Below are positions 33,431 through 41,688 of a DNA stretch of 64,000 nt, piece after piece. How positions within the stretch are numbered: position 1 is the first letter of the stretch; each line of letters begins with the position of its first letter. Origin of the DNA: Bacteroidales bacterium (GTDB lineage: Bacteria; Bacteroidota; Bacteroidia; Bacteroidales; UBA932); the NCBI GenBank assembly GCA_017430365.1, contig JAFRNC010000002.1, positions 416,665 through 480,664 on the forward strand, written 5' to 3'. Position numbers and translations under genes: made by a program. The notes beneath the pieces were generated by a model, which saw only the letters and a program-made list of their open reading frames with translations, searched no databases and had not been told where the DNA came from.

Positions 33431-35158
33431 TCAATTCGGCCGCTCGACCACCATCTCACAATTGGCGCAGTCGAAGCGCAGCCGGAGACGGTTGCCCTGG
33501 TTTACCAGATAGAGCGGCTCCTTCGGGGACGATTTCTTGCAGAGTCCCAATTCCCATTTGATGCAATAGCGGCTTCGGAGCAGTTCCTGAGGCACTTCCA
33601 GAGTTGAGCGGTTAAGTGCGCCCGCTCCGGGCCTCACCTGATGCGGCACTTCGCAGCGCGGCCTGTCCGCGCACTTATCCTGAAGTTCCGCCGCCAGATC
33701 CCTGCGCAACTGATTGAGGAAAGATACGGGAAAGAACCGGACGGGATCGGCGTCAATCGTTTTCAGCGTAAAAGCGAACGGCCCGGAGCGCTTTCCCATC
33801 TGCCGCTGCAGGCTTTCCTGAGCCGCCTGCGGCTTCTCGGCCGCCGGTGCGTCATCCTGAAACCTTTTCTCAGCCCGGATCCCATCTTCCGTCACGGCCG
33901 TGACCACGGTTTCACCACCACGTGAACTCCACCCCAGGGTCACGTCGATTAGTCTGACGGGCATGTTGCGTTCCAGTTCCCGTTCGAACGAAATGTCGAA
34001 ATTGCGGTAGACGCGCATGCCGGGAACCAGGCCATCCGTATCGCGGAGCGTGACCCGGTTTCCCTGCACCACTTCGGCGCGTTTCCCGGAAACCTCGTCG
34101 CGGCGCCCGACGAAAGAGAGTCCGTCGCCGTTTGCCAGCGCCGGAACGCTTCCAGAGACACCCTTTACCACTATATCGCGCCCCTTGATGGAGACAATTT
34201 CTCCCACCGGTTCGCCCAGCGCCTTTGCCGCATCCACGCTGGACAGTGATCCCTTGCGTCCGTCGAGGAAAGCCGTAGTCCAGCCCCGAGAAAATGTCCG
34301 GTCGGGATCGGGGACGAATCCTCCCTCAGGCCTGCCTGCAGATGCATGGCAATATTCTGGATTTTCGGCTATGAACCGGTCGATCACATTGCGATAATGC
34401 CTTACGACATTCTTCACATAGGAGGCGTTCTTGAGCCTGCCTTCGATTTTGAAAGAGGTGATCCCTGCGCCGACAAGGTCTGCCAGCCTTGAATCGAATC
34501 TTATATCCTTAGGCGAGAGAAGCGTGCGGTCGCGGACCAGTACGTTTCCTCCGGCATCCACCAGGTCGTAGCGCGACCTGCAGAGCTGGGCACAGGCGCC
34601 CCGGTTGGCGCTCCTGCCGGTAATGGCCTGACTCAGATAGCATTCGCCGCTATAGCCCACGCACAATGCGCCGTGTATGAAAAACTCGAGCCCGCATGTC
34701 GTGGCTTTGCGTATGGCCCGGATCTGTTCCAATGTGAGCTGCCGTTCCAAAACCAGCCTCGAGAAGCCGAGCGCCTCAAGCGCCGCAGCCCTCTCCGGGG
34801 TCCGGATCGCGGTCTGGGTGGATGCGTGCAGTTCCACAGGGGGCAGGGAGAGCTCCAGAAGATTCAGGTCCTGGACGATGAATACGTCGACGCCGGCCCT
34901 GTAAAGCGCCCACATCAACTCTTCAGCTTCCCGCAGCTCCCCGCCCAGCAACAGCGTGTTGACAGTAGCATGGATCTTCACTCCGTAGAGATGGGCGTAA
35001 CGGCAGAGCCGGGCAATCTCCTCGACGGGATTGCCCGCAGCTGCCCTGGCCCCGAACGCGGGGCCTGCGATATAAACGGCATCGGCACCACAGTCGATCG
35101 CTGCGATGCCGATATCCGCATTTCTCGCAGGTGCGAGAAGCCCGAGTCCTATTTGCAT
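33431..35158 (-). CDS. Peptidase U32-family protein (RlhA-like)
   Basis: A 575-aa U32 protein. The N-terminal barrel opens with LLAPARNADIGIAAIDCGADAVYIAGPAFGARA (given in part), followed by the HGALCVGYSGECYLS motif and a cluster of Cys (CAQLC) typical of the family's metal site. A DUF3656-like C-terminal part follows. Characterised members (RlhA, TrhO/TrhP) hydroxylate 23S rRNA or tRNA; older annotation as collagenase is poorly supported. It overlaps the end of the TPR gene by 10 nt. Confidence 0.88.
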   Translation of the reverse strand: MQIGLGLLAPARNADIGIAAIDCGADAVYIAGPAFGARAAAGNPVEEIARLCRYAHLYGVKIHATVNTLLLGGELREAEELMWALYRAGVDVFIVQDLNLLELSLPPVELHASTQTAIRTPERAAALEALGFSRLVLERQLTLEQIRAIRKATTCGLEFFIHGALCVGYSGECYLSQAITGRSANRGACAQLCRSRYDLVDAGGNVLVRDRTLLSPKDIRFDSRLADLVGAGITSFKIEGRLKNASYVKNVVRHYRNVIDRFIAENPEYCHASAGRPEGGFVPDPDRTFSRGWTTAFLDGRKGSLSSVDAAKALGEPVGEIVSIKGRDIVVKGVSGSVPALANGDGLSFVGRRDEVSGKRAEVVQGNRVTLRDTDGLVPGMRVYRNFDISFERELERNMPVRLIDVTLGWSSRGGETVVTAVTEDGIRAEKRFQDDAPAAEKPQAAQESLQRQMGKRSGPFAFTLKTIDADPVRFFPVSFLNQLRRDLAAELQDKCADRPRCEVPHQVRPGAGALNRSTLEVPQELLRSRYCIKWELGLCKKSSPKEPLYLVNQGNRLRLRFDCANCEMVVERPN

Positions 35159-36087
35159 TTGAGCTGGGTGATCTGGTAGCGTGCGCCCTCGCCGTATTTG
35201 GCATCCTGGGCGATCTTCTGGAAGTAACCGCAGGCCTTGTCGTTGGAACCGAGGGCGACCAGCGCGGTGCCGAGGTTGTAGACGATGCCGGCTTCCTTGG
35301 TGATGGCGTCAGGGTTCATTGCGAGATAGGCTTCGAAAGCTTCGGCGGCCACCTTGTTCTGCTTGAGCGACATTGCGCTCATGCCGATGATCTTCTGGGC
35401 GTTGGCGTTGTCGACATACTGGGTGGACTTCTGAGCGTTCTCGAGAGCGCCCTTCATATCCTTGGCCTTCTGGCATGCGACAGCCTTCTTCACATAGATG
35501 TTGGAGAGCTGCTTGGCGGAGACTTCTTCCTGTCCGTTCTCGGAAGCCAGTTCGAATGCCTTGATAGCACCGTCCATGTCACCCTTTGCGGAAAGGGCCT
35601 GACCCTTGCGCAGATGTGCCTGGCCATTGGTAGGATCAGCGTCGATCACCTTCTGGTAGCCTGCGATGGCGGCGTCATAGTTCTTGGCGTTGAGAGCCTG
35701 GTTGGCTTCGGCCATCAGGAGCTGGGGGATCAGTTCCTTTGCCTCTTCCACGACTTCGGCGTCACCGAAAGCTTCGCCGACTTCGATGGCTTTCTTGAAT
35801 TTTGCTACGGCTTCGTCAAGATTCTTCTCGCTGTAGAATTCCTTGCCAAGGGAGATATAAAGTTTCGGGAGGATTCCTTTGCATTGTGCGGCGATTTCAT
35901 TTCCTTCCTCTCCGAGCTGGCCGGCCATCTCAAGCGCCTGTTCAAACAGCGTAATGGCTCCCGCCTTGTCAGTTTCGATTGCGGCAGCGGCATTGTTGTA
36001 GATTTCAGTTGCTTTTTCCAAATCCTGCGCTGCAACGATGCCCATCGTGCAGAGGGCAACCATGATCGTTAAGAAAATCTTTTTCAT
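35149..36087 (-). CDS. Exported TPR-repeat protein
   Basis: A 312-aa protein with a signal peptide (MKKIFLTIMVALCTMGIVAAQ) followed by about seven TPR units, some of them degenerate: for example AITLFEQALEMAGQLGEEG, AGYQKVIDADPTNGQAHLRKGQALSAKGDMDGAIKAFELA (given in part) and AAEAFEAYLAMNPDAI. A periplasmic scaffold role fits; partners unknown. It is cotranscribed with the U32 gene. A full promoter lies upstream at 36141-36172. Confidence 0.85.
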   Translation of the reverse strand: MKKIFLTIMVALCTMGIVAAQDLEKATEIYNNAAAAIETDKAGAITLFEQALEMAGQLGEEGNEIAAQCKGILPKLYISLGKEFYSEKNLDEAVAKFKKAIEVGEAFGDAEVVEEAKELIPQLLMAEANQALNAKNYDAAIAGYQKVIDADPTNGQAHLRKGQALSAKGDMDGAIKAFELASENGQEEVSAKQLSNIYVKKAVACQKAKDMKGALENAQKSTQYVDNANAQKIIGMSAMSLKQNKVAAEAFEAYLAMNPDAITKEAGIVYNLGTALVALGSNDKACGYFQKIAQDAKYGEGARYQITQLKCK

Positions 36088-36140
36088 CGTTTATGCGTTT
36101 TTGTTTTTGATTCGAATTAGTGTCTATGCATAAAGGCTGC

Positions 36141-36172
36141 CAAAATTATCAACTATTAAGTAATTTTGCAAA
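36141..36172 (-). promoter_or_regulatory. Promoter of the TPR/U32 operon
   Basis: On the minus strand: TTTG (36172-36169), 20-nt spacer, TAATTTTG (36148-36141). It overlaps the plus-strand -7 box at 36161-36168, so the two divergent promoters occupy the same DNA. Confidence 0.7.
36161..36168 (+). promoter_or_regulatory. -7 box of the DUF3109 gene
   Basis: TAATTTTG, 14 nt before the ATG at 36183, within the spacer of the opposing promoter. It supports the 36183 start over one at 36120, which would lie upstream of the transcript start. Confidence 0.5.
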
Positions 36173-36182
36173 ACTTTTTTCC

Positions 36183-36770
36183 ATGAACCTGCCTTCAATC
36201 ATCCAAATCGGGGATATCCTGGTCTCGTCGGAGATACTCACGGAGTGTTTCAGCTGCGATTACGAGAGCTGTCGCGGTGCCTGCTGTATTATCGGAGACA
36301 GCGGCGCCCCGCTCCTGGAAGATGAGACCGCCCAACTCGAAAAGCACTACCCGGAATTTGAATCGTGGATGAGTTCCGCCGGCCGGGAGAAGATTTCTGA
36401 AACAGGGTATTTCGAGATCGACCGTGACGGCGACATCGTGACTCCCCTCCTCCACGGCGGCGAGGAGTGCGCCTACACCTGCTTTGAGGAAGGCAGCTGC
36501 TTCTGCGCCATCGAAAGGGCGCACTGCGCTGGCCGATGCTCCTTCGTGAAACCCATCTCCTGCCGCCTCTACCCCATCCGGGCCTCGGTGCTCCGCAACG
36601 GCCTGACCGCCCTCAACCTTCACCGCTGGGACATCTGCCGCTGCGCTTTCGAAAAGGGCCGCCGTGAAGGCATCCGAGTCTACGAATTCCTGCAGAAGCC
36701 GCTTATCGCCGCCTATGGCGAGCCCTTCTACGAAGAACTCCGCGACATCGCCGCCGCTTTCCCCGGCTAA
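36183..36770 (+). CDS. DUF3109-family Cys-rich protein
   Basis: A 195-aa protein of the DUF3109 family with a run of Cys residues: CFSCDYESCRGACC (near residues 20-33), CAYTC, CFCAIERAHCAGRC and SCRLYPIR with ICRCAF. The spacing suggests binding of an Fe-S cluster or zinc, as in the related YkgJ family. The function is unknown. It ends about 20 nt before REP-like copy 1, which may serve as its terminator. Confidence 0.85.
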   Translation: MNLPSIIQIGDILVSSEILTECFSCDYESCRGACCIIGDSGAPLLEDETAQLEKHYPEFESWMSSAGREKISETGYFEIDRDGDIVTPLLHGGEECAYTCFEEGSCFCAIERAHCAGRCSFVKPISCRLYPIRASVLRNGLTALNLHRWDICRCAFEKGRREGIRVYEFLQKPLIAAYGEPFYEELRDIAAAFPG

Positions 36771-36790
36771 TGCTCCACTCATAGGAGTAC

Positions 36791-36872
36791 GGACACGAAA
36801 ACCGGTAAAAGCGTGCCCCGACAGCGGTTTTCGACCGGTCGGGGCACGGATAAGCATGTTTTTGTGCCCGCA
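36791..36872. repeat. REP-like palindrome, copy 1
   Basis: An 82-nt element, 77 of 82 identical to 37971-38052 and in the same orientation. Its core is an 11-bp perfect stem (CGTGCCCCGAC and GTCGGGGCACG) around an inner CGGT/ACCG stem; a conserved tail TAAGCATGTTTTTGTGCCCGC follows in part. It begins 20 nt after the DUF3109 stop and ends 10 nt from the RAYT stop. Confidence 0.9.
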
Positions 36873-36882
36873 AAGTAAGGAT

Positions 36883-37875
36883 TCACTTTTTTCTTTGCGG
36901 GAATATGGCGTTTACAGTCAGCAGCGGCAATTTCAGCAAGCGTGCTATCTGACCATTGTCGGCATTGTAATCGAAATGTAGTTTACGGGCGAGTTCCGTT
37001 TTGTCGTCTTGCGGCAATAACGCCGCACGCCGGCCATCGTAGAGGTTCTGGCATATTTTGTAGATTACGGCGTTCAGTTCGTCGTCGGTGTAGAACACCT
37101 TTTCGCAAAGTGCTTCGGCGATTTCCCTGTATCCTTCAATCTCACGCGACACTTTGAAAAAGTAGTGCCGTGCGTCCCGGAACATACTTTCCCCGAAATT
37201 GATCGCGCAATAACTTGCCGGAGAAATATAGCCATCGACGATGGCATATGATGCGGGATAATCGATATTATGCGAATGCAGAAGCTTCCGTCTCTCACGA
37301 GCAGTCATTTCACCCAGCCTTTGGTCCGCCCTATTCTGGTTGACAGGAAGGTAATAGCAATTCCCTGCGCCATAGGGATATGAGAACGGGGTATAAGCCG
37401 GGTTGACCACATATTGATTACGGTTGGTATAGACAATCTGGTTGCGGAGAGATTCCAGTGAAACAATCGGGACAGTCCTGCCTTCGAAACGGGAAAGGTC
37501 TACCGCCATCCGCCGGCCCTCAAAAAACTTTTTCAGCCGATATTTGAACCGGGCAAAAAAGGCCATGACATCGTCCAGCGTCCCGCATATGATGAAATGG
37601 ACATGATTGCTCATCAGTTCGAAGGTGATGATCCGCACATTAGGGCAATCGTGTGCACACATCGCTATGGCGGTCATCGCAAACGCATAGGCGTCCGGAT
37701 CCAAGAAAATGGCCGCATGGTCCTCAGGCGTATGCAAATGATAGAACGGGCCGAAGAAATGAAGCGCCTGTTCGAAAAGCCGCCTGCACTTGCTCTCTTT
37801 TTCCAAAAAAGAATGTCCCACAGGTATCTCCGCCAGACAGGCGGAATCGAAAAAATCCTTAGCCATAACCATCAC
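36883..37875 (-). CDS. REP-associated tyrosine transposase-like protein (RAYT, IS200-related HUH)
   Basis: A 330-aa protein of the Y1/HUH class. The HUH motif is in ELMSNHVHFIICG (H91, H93). Candidate catalytic tyrosines are Y149 in IVYTNRNQYVVNPAYTPFSYP, the segment that corresponds to the YIYINPV region of E. coli RAYT, and Y112 in FKYRLKKFF; the usual Tyr position appears to be Ile147, so this is unsure. It is longer than typical RAYTs (about 165-220 aa), with an extended C-terminus. It is flanked on both sides by 82-bp REP-like copies, as RAYT genes characteristically are. An ATG three codons later is also possible. Confidence 0.82.
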   Translation of the reverse strand: MMVMAKDFFDSACLAEIPVGHSFLEKESKCRRLFEQALHFFGPFYHLHTPEDHAAIFLDPDAYAFAMTAIAMCAHDCPNVRIITFELMSNHVHFIICGTLDDVMAFFARFKYRLKKFFEGRRMAVDLSRFEGRTVPIVSLESLRNQIVYTNRNQYVVNPAYTPFSYPYGAGNCYYLPVNQNRADQRLGEMTARERRKLLHSHNIDYPASYAIVDGYISPASYCAINFGESMFRDARHYFFKVSREIEGYREIAEALCEKVFYTDDELNAVIYKICQNLYDGRRAALLPQDDKTELARKLHFDYNADNGQIARLLKLPLLTVNAIFPQRKK

Positions 37876-37970
37876 TCAATAATCTCCAACGCCACCGCGG
37901 CTCTGGATGCATCCGAAAGATACATCCGAAACGGGCCGGAAGCAAGAAAAAAACGCAAAACATTTCGCAC

Positions 37971-38052
37971 GGGCACGGAAACCGGCAAAAGCGTGCCCCG
38001 ACAGCGGTTTTTGACCGGTCGGGGCACGATTAAGCATGTTTTTGTGCCCGCA
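37971..38052. repeat. REP-like palindrome, copy 2
   Basis: The second 82-nt element, in the same orientation as copy 1 and about 95 nt upstream of the RAYT start. Here the outer arms also pair perfectly (CGGGCAC at 37970-37976 and GTGCCCG at 38044-38050), giving a three-level nested hairpin. In copy 1 one arm base has changed. Confidence 0.9.
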
Positions 38053-38100
38053 GGGGGCAGCGACGTAAGTGAACTGCGAGCCGCAGCGGAAGGGCTGACA

Positions 38101-38319
38101 TCAGGCCTCGTCTTCGGAGACTTCCGTGTCGAGAATCATCTGCGCGGATTCAAGGTCGTAGTCGTGGACCTTGAGTTCGATGCCGTGCTTTCCCAGCTGG
38201 AGGCCGGGATAGGGCGTGTTGACGTTGACGATCACCGCCTCGATCCCTTCGCTCTCGAGACGCCCCTTGGCGATCTCGGCTTCGTATTCGAAGGTAAATT
38301 CAGCAACTGTCTTGAGCAT
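38101..38319 (-). CDS. DUF2007-type small protein
   Basis: A 72-aa protein with the pattern FTFEYEAEIAKGRLESEGIEAVIVN and GIELKVHDYDLESAQMIL, a ferredoxin-like alpha/beta fold assigned as a putative signal-transducing protein. No signal peptide. It lies 15 nt after the membrane-protein gene and ends 48 nt from REP-like copy 2. Function unknown. Confidence 0.82.
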   Translation of the reverse strand: MLKTVAEFTFEYEAEIAKGRLESEGIEAVIVNVNTPYPGLQLGKHGIELKVHDYDLESAQMILDTEVSEDEA

Positions 38320-38334
38320 GGTTGTTTCCTCCCT

Positions 38335-38820
38335 TTATTCGTTGTCCTGCTCCCGGCTTTCCTGCCGGACGCGGTAGTTGATGGCGCTCAAAATGCGTAC
38401 CAGGTCCTTGCGGTATCCTTCCACGATGACCGGATCGCCGGTCGTATTGAAGGTGATGCGGTCTTCATACATCCTCGTCAGGCGGGCGTAGGCACCTTTC
38501 TTGATATAAGTGACGCAGCCGGACTCCTGTTTCTCACGGACATAATCGAGCGATTTCATCACTTCGTCAACCATTTCGGCATATTTTGTGAATCCACCAT
38601 TGAAGTAAATCTCTTTCTTGTAGAAGCTCAGGGCCGGATAGACGGCTGCGACTGCTACGAAGAAAACTGCGATCTTCGGAAGCGATCCTTCCTTGAAAAG
38701 GTCGACGAAAGACAGGCCGGTGGCCTTCTGGGTCGAGAACAGGTAGATGATTCCGACGATCAGGAAGAAAAAGATCGCGAAATAGACAAGGTATTTGAGG
38801 GCGCGGATCAGGTATCTCAT
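38335..38820 (-). CDS. Hypothetical membrane protein, 161 aa
   Basis: A 161-aa protein with two N-terminal membrane helices (about 8-28 and 48-66) and a soluble alpha/beta C-terminal domain (YVREKQESGCVTYIKKGAY ... DRITFNTTGDPVIVEGYRKDLVRIL, given in parts). I do not recognise a named family, though similar genes are common in this phylum. A -7 box TAAATTTG lies at 38843-38850 on the minus strand. Cotranscribed with the DUF2007 gene. Confidence 0.7.
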   Translation of the reverse strand: MRYLIRALKYLVYFAIFFFLIVGIIYLFSTQKATGLSFVDLFKEGSLPKIAVFFVAVAAVYPALSFYKKEIYFNGGFTKYAEMVDEVMKSLDYVREKQESGCVTYIKKGAYARLTRMYEDRITFNTTGDPVIVEGYRKDLVRILSAINYRVRQESREQDNE

Positions 38821-38842
38821 CGCATGCGGTTTTATATCTTCA

Positions 38843-38860
38843 CAAATTTAATTATTTTTG
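38843..38860. promoter_or_regulatory. Back-to-back -7 boxes
   Basis: TAAATTTG on the minus strand (38850-38843) drives the membrane-protein gene; TATTTTTG on the plus strand (38853-38860) drives the anchored coiled-coil gene. The boxes are 2 nt apart, and neither has a clean TTTG at the -33 position. Confidence 0.45.
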
Positions 38861-38887
38861 CAGAACAAACCCGAAAAAAGTAAAGTT

Positions 38888-39826
38888 ATGGAAGAACTTG
38901 ATGAAGAGATGATCCAGTTCGAAAAAGATCATCCGAGCAAAAAAAGCAGCGGCAGTGGCAACGGCGGCGGCGGATCCATGCGCATCCTGGCCATCGCGCT
39001 CGCGGCGGTTGCCGTAGCTTTGCTGGCCGCCCTTCTGGTCATGATGGGCCGGAAGAATGCCCTGGTGAAGGATCTCAACATAGACAAGCAGAACCTCACC
39101 AACGAATTGATCGCCCTCCAGGGCGACTACGAGTCCCTGAGCACCACAAATGCCGCCATCAACGACTCGCTCAACGTGGAAAAGGAGAAAGTCGGACAGC
39201 TGATCGAACGGTTGCAGAAGACCGAAGCGACCAACCGCGCCAAGATCCGTGAATATGAGAAGGAGCTCGGAACCCTGCGCTCCATCATGAAGGGTTATAT
39301 CAAACAGATAGATTCCCTCAACACCCTCAACATTTCGCTCCGCAACGAGGCCTCCGAAGCCCGTCGCGAAGCACAGGAGAGCAAACGTCAGTACGAAGAC
39401 CTCCGTTCCACCACGGACAAACTCTCCCAGAAGGCGTCGGCCGGTGCCGTCGTAAAGGGTCGCGGATTCAATCTGGTTGCAATCAACGAGTCGAACAAGG
39501 TCACCGACCGCAGCAGCCGTGCACGCAAACTCCGCGCCTGCCTCAGCCTGATCGAGAACTCGATCGCCGACAGGGGCTACCGCACCGTCTACATCCGCGT
39601 CAAGGGTCCGGATGACATCCTGATGACCGACGACAGCGGCAAGGTGTTCACCAGCGGCGGCGAGCAGATGATCTACTCCGCTTCCCGTGAAGTGGACTAC
39701 CAGGGCGAGGAGGTTGAGATCTGCATCTACTTCGCGAACCCCCAGGGATTCACGAAGGGCAAGTACACCGTCGACCTCTACACCGACGAGACCAGGCTCG
39801 GTTCCGCCGAGATGGTCCTGAAGTAG
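38888..39826 (+). CDS. Membrane-anchored coiled-coil protein
   Basis: A 312-aa protein with start 38888 (MEELDEEMIQFEKDH), chosen because the -7 box ends at 38860 and the upstream ATG at 38858 lies inside it. An acidic N-terminus and a Gly-rich linker precede one membrane helix (about 30-53). A long coiled coil (about 60-175) and a C-terminal beta domain (about 190-310) follow. This architecture suits an inner-membrane protein with a periplasmic domain; I do not recognise a function. It ends 4 nt before hemW. Confidence 0.72.
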   Translation: MEELDEEMIQFEKDHPSKKSSGSGNGGGGSMRILAIALAAVAVALLAALLVMMGRKNALVKDLNIDKQNLTNELIALQGDYESLSTTNAAINDSLNVEKEKVGQLIERLQKTEATNRAKIREYEKELGTLRSIMKGYIKQIDSLNTLNISLRNEASEARREAQESKRQYEDLRSTTDKLSQKASAGAVVKGRGFNLVAINESNKVTDRSSRARKLRACLSLIENSIADRGYRTVYIRVKGPDDILMTDDSGKVFTSGGEQMIYSASREVDYQGEEVEICIYFANPQGFTKGKYTVDLYTDETRLGSAEMVLK

Positions 39827-39830
39827 CCTC

Positions 39831-40916
39831 ATGGCGGGCATCTACGTCCACTTCCCCTTCTGCGCCGCGAAATGCATCTACTGCGATTTCTATTCGCGGG
39901 TAAGGCGTGACTGGAAGCCCTACGTCGAGGCCCTGCTGAAGGAACTCTCCGAAAGGAGCGGAACGTTCCTCGAAAAACTGCAAGGAGTTCCCCCGTCCAC
40001 TCTCTACTACGGCGGGGGGACTCCTTCCCTTTTGCCCTCATACCTGCTGGAGCGCATCGCCGAAGCCGTCACGGACACCTTCGGTGGGACTCCTCCCGGG
40101 GAATTCACCGTCGAGGTCAACCCCGACGACATAACCCCTGCAAAGGCCGCGGAACTGCACTCCATGGGCGTGAACCGCGTCAGCATGGGGGTGCAGTCGT
40201 TTTCCGACGAACATCTGAAGTGGATGCGCCGCCGCCATACGGCCGCCGGCGCCACAGCGGCATTCGACACCCTGCGCAAGGCGGGATTCGGCAATCTTTC
40301 CCTCGACCTTATCTTCGGTTTCACCGGCCTGGACGACGGGCGCTGGGCCGAGAGCATCGACAAGGCCCTCGGGCTGCAGCCCGAGCATATCTCCTGCTAC
40401 CAGATGACCGGACGCTGGGCCAATCCCGACGAAGAGAGGTGCAGACGGCAATACATGCTGCTCCGGGAGCGCCTCGAAGCTGCGGGAATCCGCCAGTACG
40501 AGGTGTCGAATTACGCAAGACCCGGATTCGAATCGCGCCATAACAGTTCCTATTGGGTACGCGAGGCTTATCTCGGCCTTGGGGCCGGGGCGCACTCTTT
40601 TGACGGAGACCGGACTAGGAGCTGGAACTCTCCTGACATCGACGCATATGTCGGGAACCGCCCCTGCGGCGAAGAACGGCTCTCCGACAGGGAAGTCCTG
40701 GAGGAGAAACTGATGCTTTCATTGCGGACAGTCAGGGGACTCGACCTGGCCGCCCTTTCCGGCAGCGAACGCGGCAGCCTGAAAAAAACGACCCTGGAGG
40801 AACTCTCCAGGGCCGGCAAATTGCTTGTGGATTCCGACAGTATCCGGATACCGGGCGAAGAACTCTTCGTCTCGGACTGGATTATCAGCCGTTTATTCCC
40901 GGAATATACGGCGTAA
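39831..40916 (+). CDS. hemW: HemW-like radical SAM protein
   Basis: A 361-aa radical SAM protein with the cluster motif at C11, C15 and C18 (FCAAKCIYC). Other family motifs are TLYYGGGTPSLL, FTVEVNPDDIT, GVNRVSMGVQSF, LSLDLIFGF and SNYARPGFESRHN. HemW (earlier labelled coproporphyrinogen oxidase) is a haem chaperone or haem-delivery protein; it lacks the extra residues needed for HemN activity. Its last 32 nt overlap the convergent frdC. Confidence 0.93.
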   Translation: MAGIYVHFPFCAAKCIYCDFYSRVRRDWKPYVEALLKELSERSGTFLEKLQGVPPSTLYYGGGTPSLLPSYLLERIAEAVTDTFGGTPPGEFTVEVNPDDITPAKAAELHSMGVNRVSMGVQSFSDEHLKWMRRRHTAAGATAAFDTLRKAGFGNLSLDLIFGFTGLDDGRWAESIDKALGLQPEHISCYQMTGRWANPDEERCRRQYMLLRERLEAAGIRQYEVSNYARPGFESRHNSSYWVREAYLGLGAGAHSFDGDRTRSWNSPDIDAYVGNRPCGEERLSDREVLEEKLMLSLRTVRGLDLAALSGSERGSLKKTTLEELSRAGKLLVDSDSIRIPGEELFVSDWIISRLFPEYTA

Positions 40917-41586
40917 GGCCGCACAGCCCGTTAGCCTTGCAGAAGGCGAAGATTGCCACCACGGCGAAGCCAAGCATCAGAACGGTCACATAGATGCAGG
41001 TGATCCATTTCCAACGGTTCAGCCAGATGTTGTTGTTCCAGCCGATGGTCTGGAGAGCGCTCCAGAAGCCATGGGTAAGGTGGAACCAGAGGGCCACGAA
41101 CCAGATGAGGTAGAGGCAGACCATCCACCAGTTTCCGAAGACCTGTCCCATCAGCTGATAGGGATCGGCCTCTTCGGCGCCCAGCCAGTTCTGCAACTGC
41201 ATCTTAGCCCAGAACTGACCCAGGTGCAGGAAGATGAAGCACAGCACGATGATACCCAGGACGAACATGTTGCGGGAAGACCAGGAATCGGTCTTGGCCT
41301 TGTTGGGAACCTCGTAGCGCTGCTCGCCGCGGGCCTTGCGGTTGCCGATGGTCAGGATGAAGGCATACACGATGTGGACGATGAAGAAAGCCGCCAGGAC
41401 GGGAACGACCACGTTGACCCAGCCCATGGAGAGAATCTCGCAGATCGTACCGTAGACCACGCTGTCTGGATCGAACACGTAGGTCAGGTTCATCACCATA
41501 TGGAAGGTGAGGAAGAGGATGAGGCAGAGTCCGCTGACGCTCATGATCAGCTTCTTGCCGATTGATGACTTGAATATGCTTGCCAT
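40885..41586 (-). CDS. frdC: Succinate dehydrogenase/fumarate reductase cytochrome b subunit
   Basis: A 233-aa five-helix cytochrome b subunit of the Bacteroidetes/epsilonproteobacterial type, carrying di-haem His ligands within its helices (for example TFHMVMNL, FIVHIVYAF, IFLHLGQFW and FHLTHGFWSALQTIGW). It anchors FrdA and FrdB to the inner membrane and passes electrons between quinone and fumarate. Normally frdA and frdB follow directly; here the opposite-strand hemW follows, so the gene is solitary. A -7 box TATCTTTG lies at 41637-41644 (complement). Confidence 0.93.
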   Translation of the reverse strand: MASIFKSSIGKKLIMSVSGLCLILFLTFHMVMNLTYVFDPDSVVYGTICEILSMGWVNVVVPVLAAFFIVHIVYAFILTIGNRKARGEQRYEVPNKAKTDSWSSRNMFVLGIIVLCFIFLHLGQFWAKMQLQNWLGAEEADPYQLMGQVFGNWWMVCLYLIWFVALWFHLTHGFWSALQTIGWNNNIWLNRWKWITCIYVTVLMLGFAVVAIFAFCKANGLCGLTPYIPGING

Positions 41587-41636
41587 AATTTGAATTTGTT
41601 TGTAATCTTGACGGATCCTAAAATGGATTAATTATG

Positions 41637-41644
41637 CAAAGATA
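41637..41644 (-). promoter_or_regulatory. -7 box of frdC
   Basis: TATCTTTG on the minus strand, about 50 nt upstream of the frdC ATG. No clear -33 TTTG. Confidence 0.45.
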
Positions 41645-41652
41645 AGCCGAAA

Positions 41653-41684
41653 CTTGATAAAATCATAATAAATGGCTATTTTTG
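41653..41684 (+). promoter_or_regulatory. Promoter of pyrH, nearly at the start codon
   Basis: -33 TTG at 41654-41656, 20-nt spacer, -7 TATTTTTG at 41677-41684. The ATG begins at 41689, 4 nt after the -7 box, so the mRNA should have no leader or one of a nucleotide or two. Confidence 0.6.
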
Positions 41685-41688
41685 TTTC

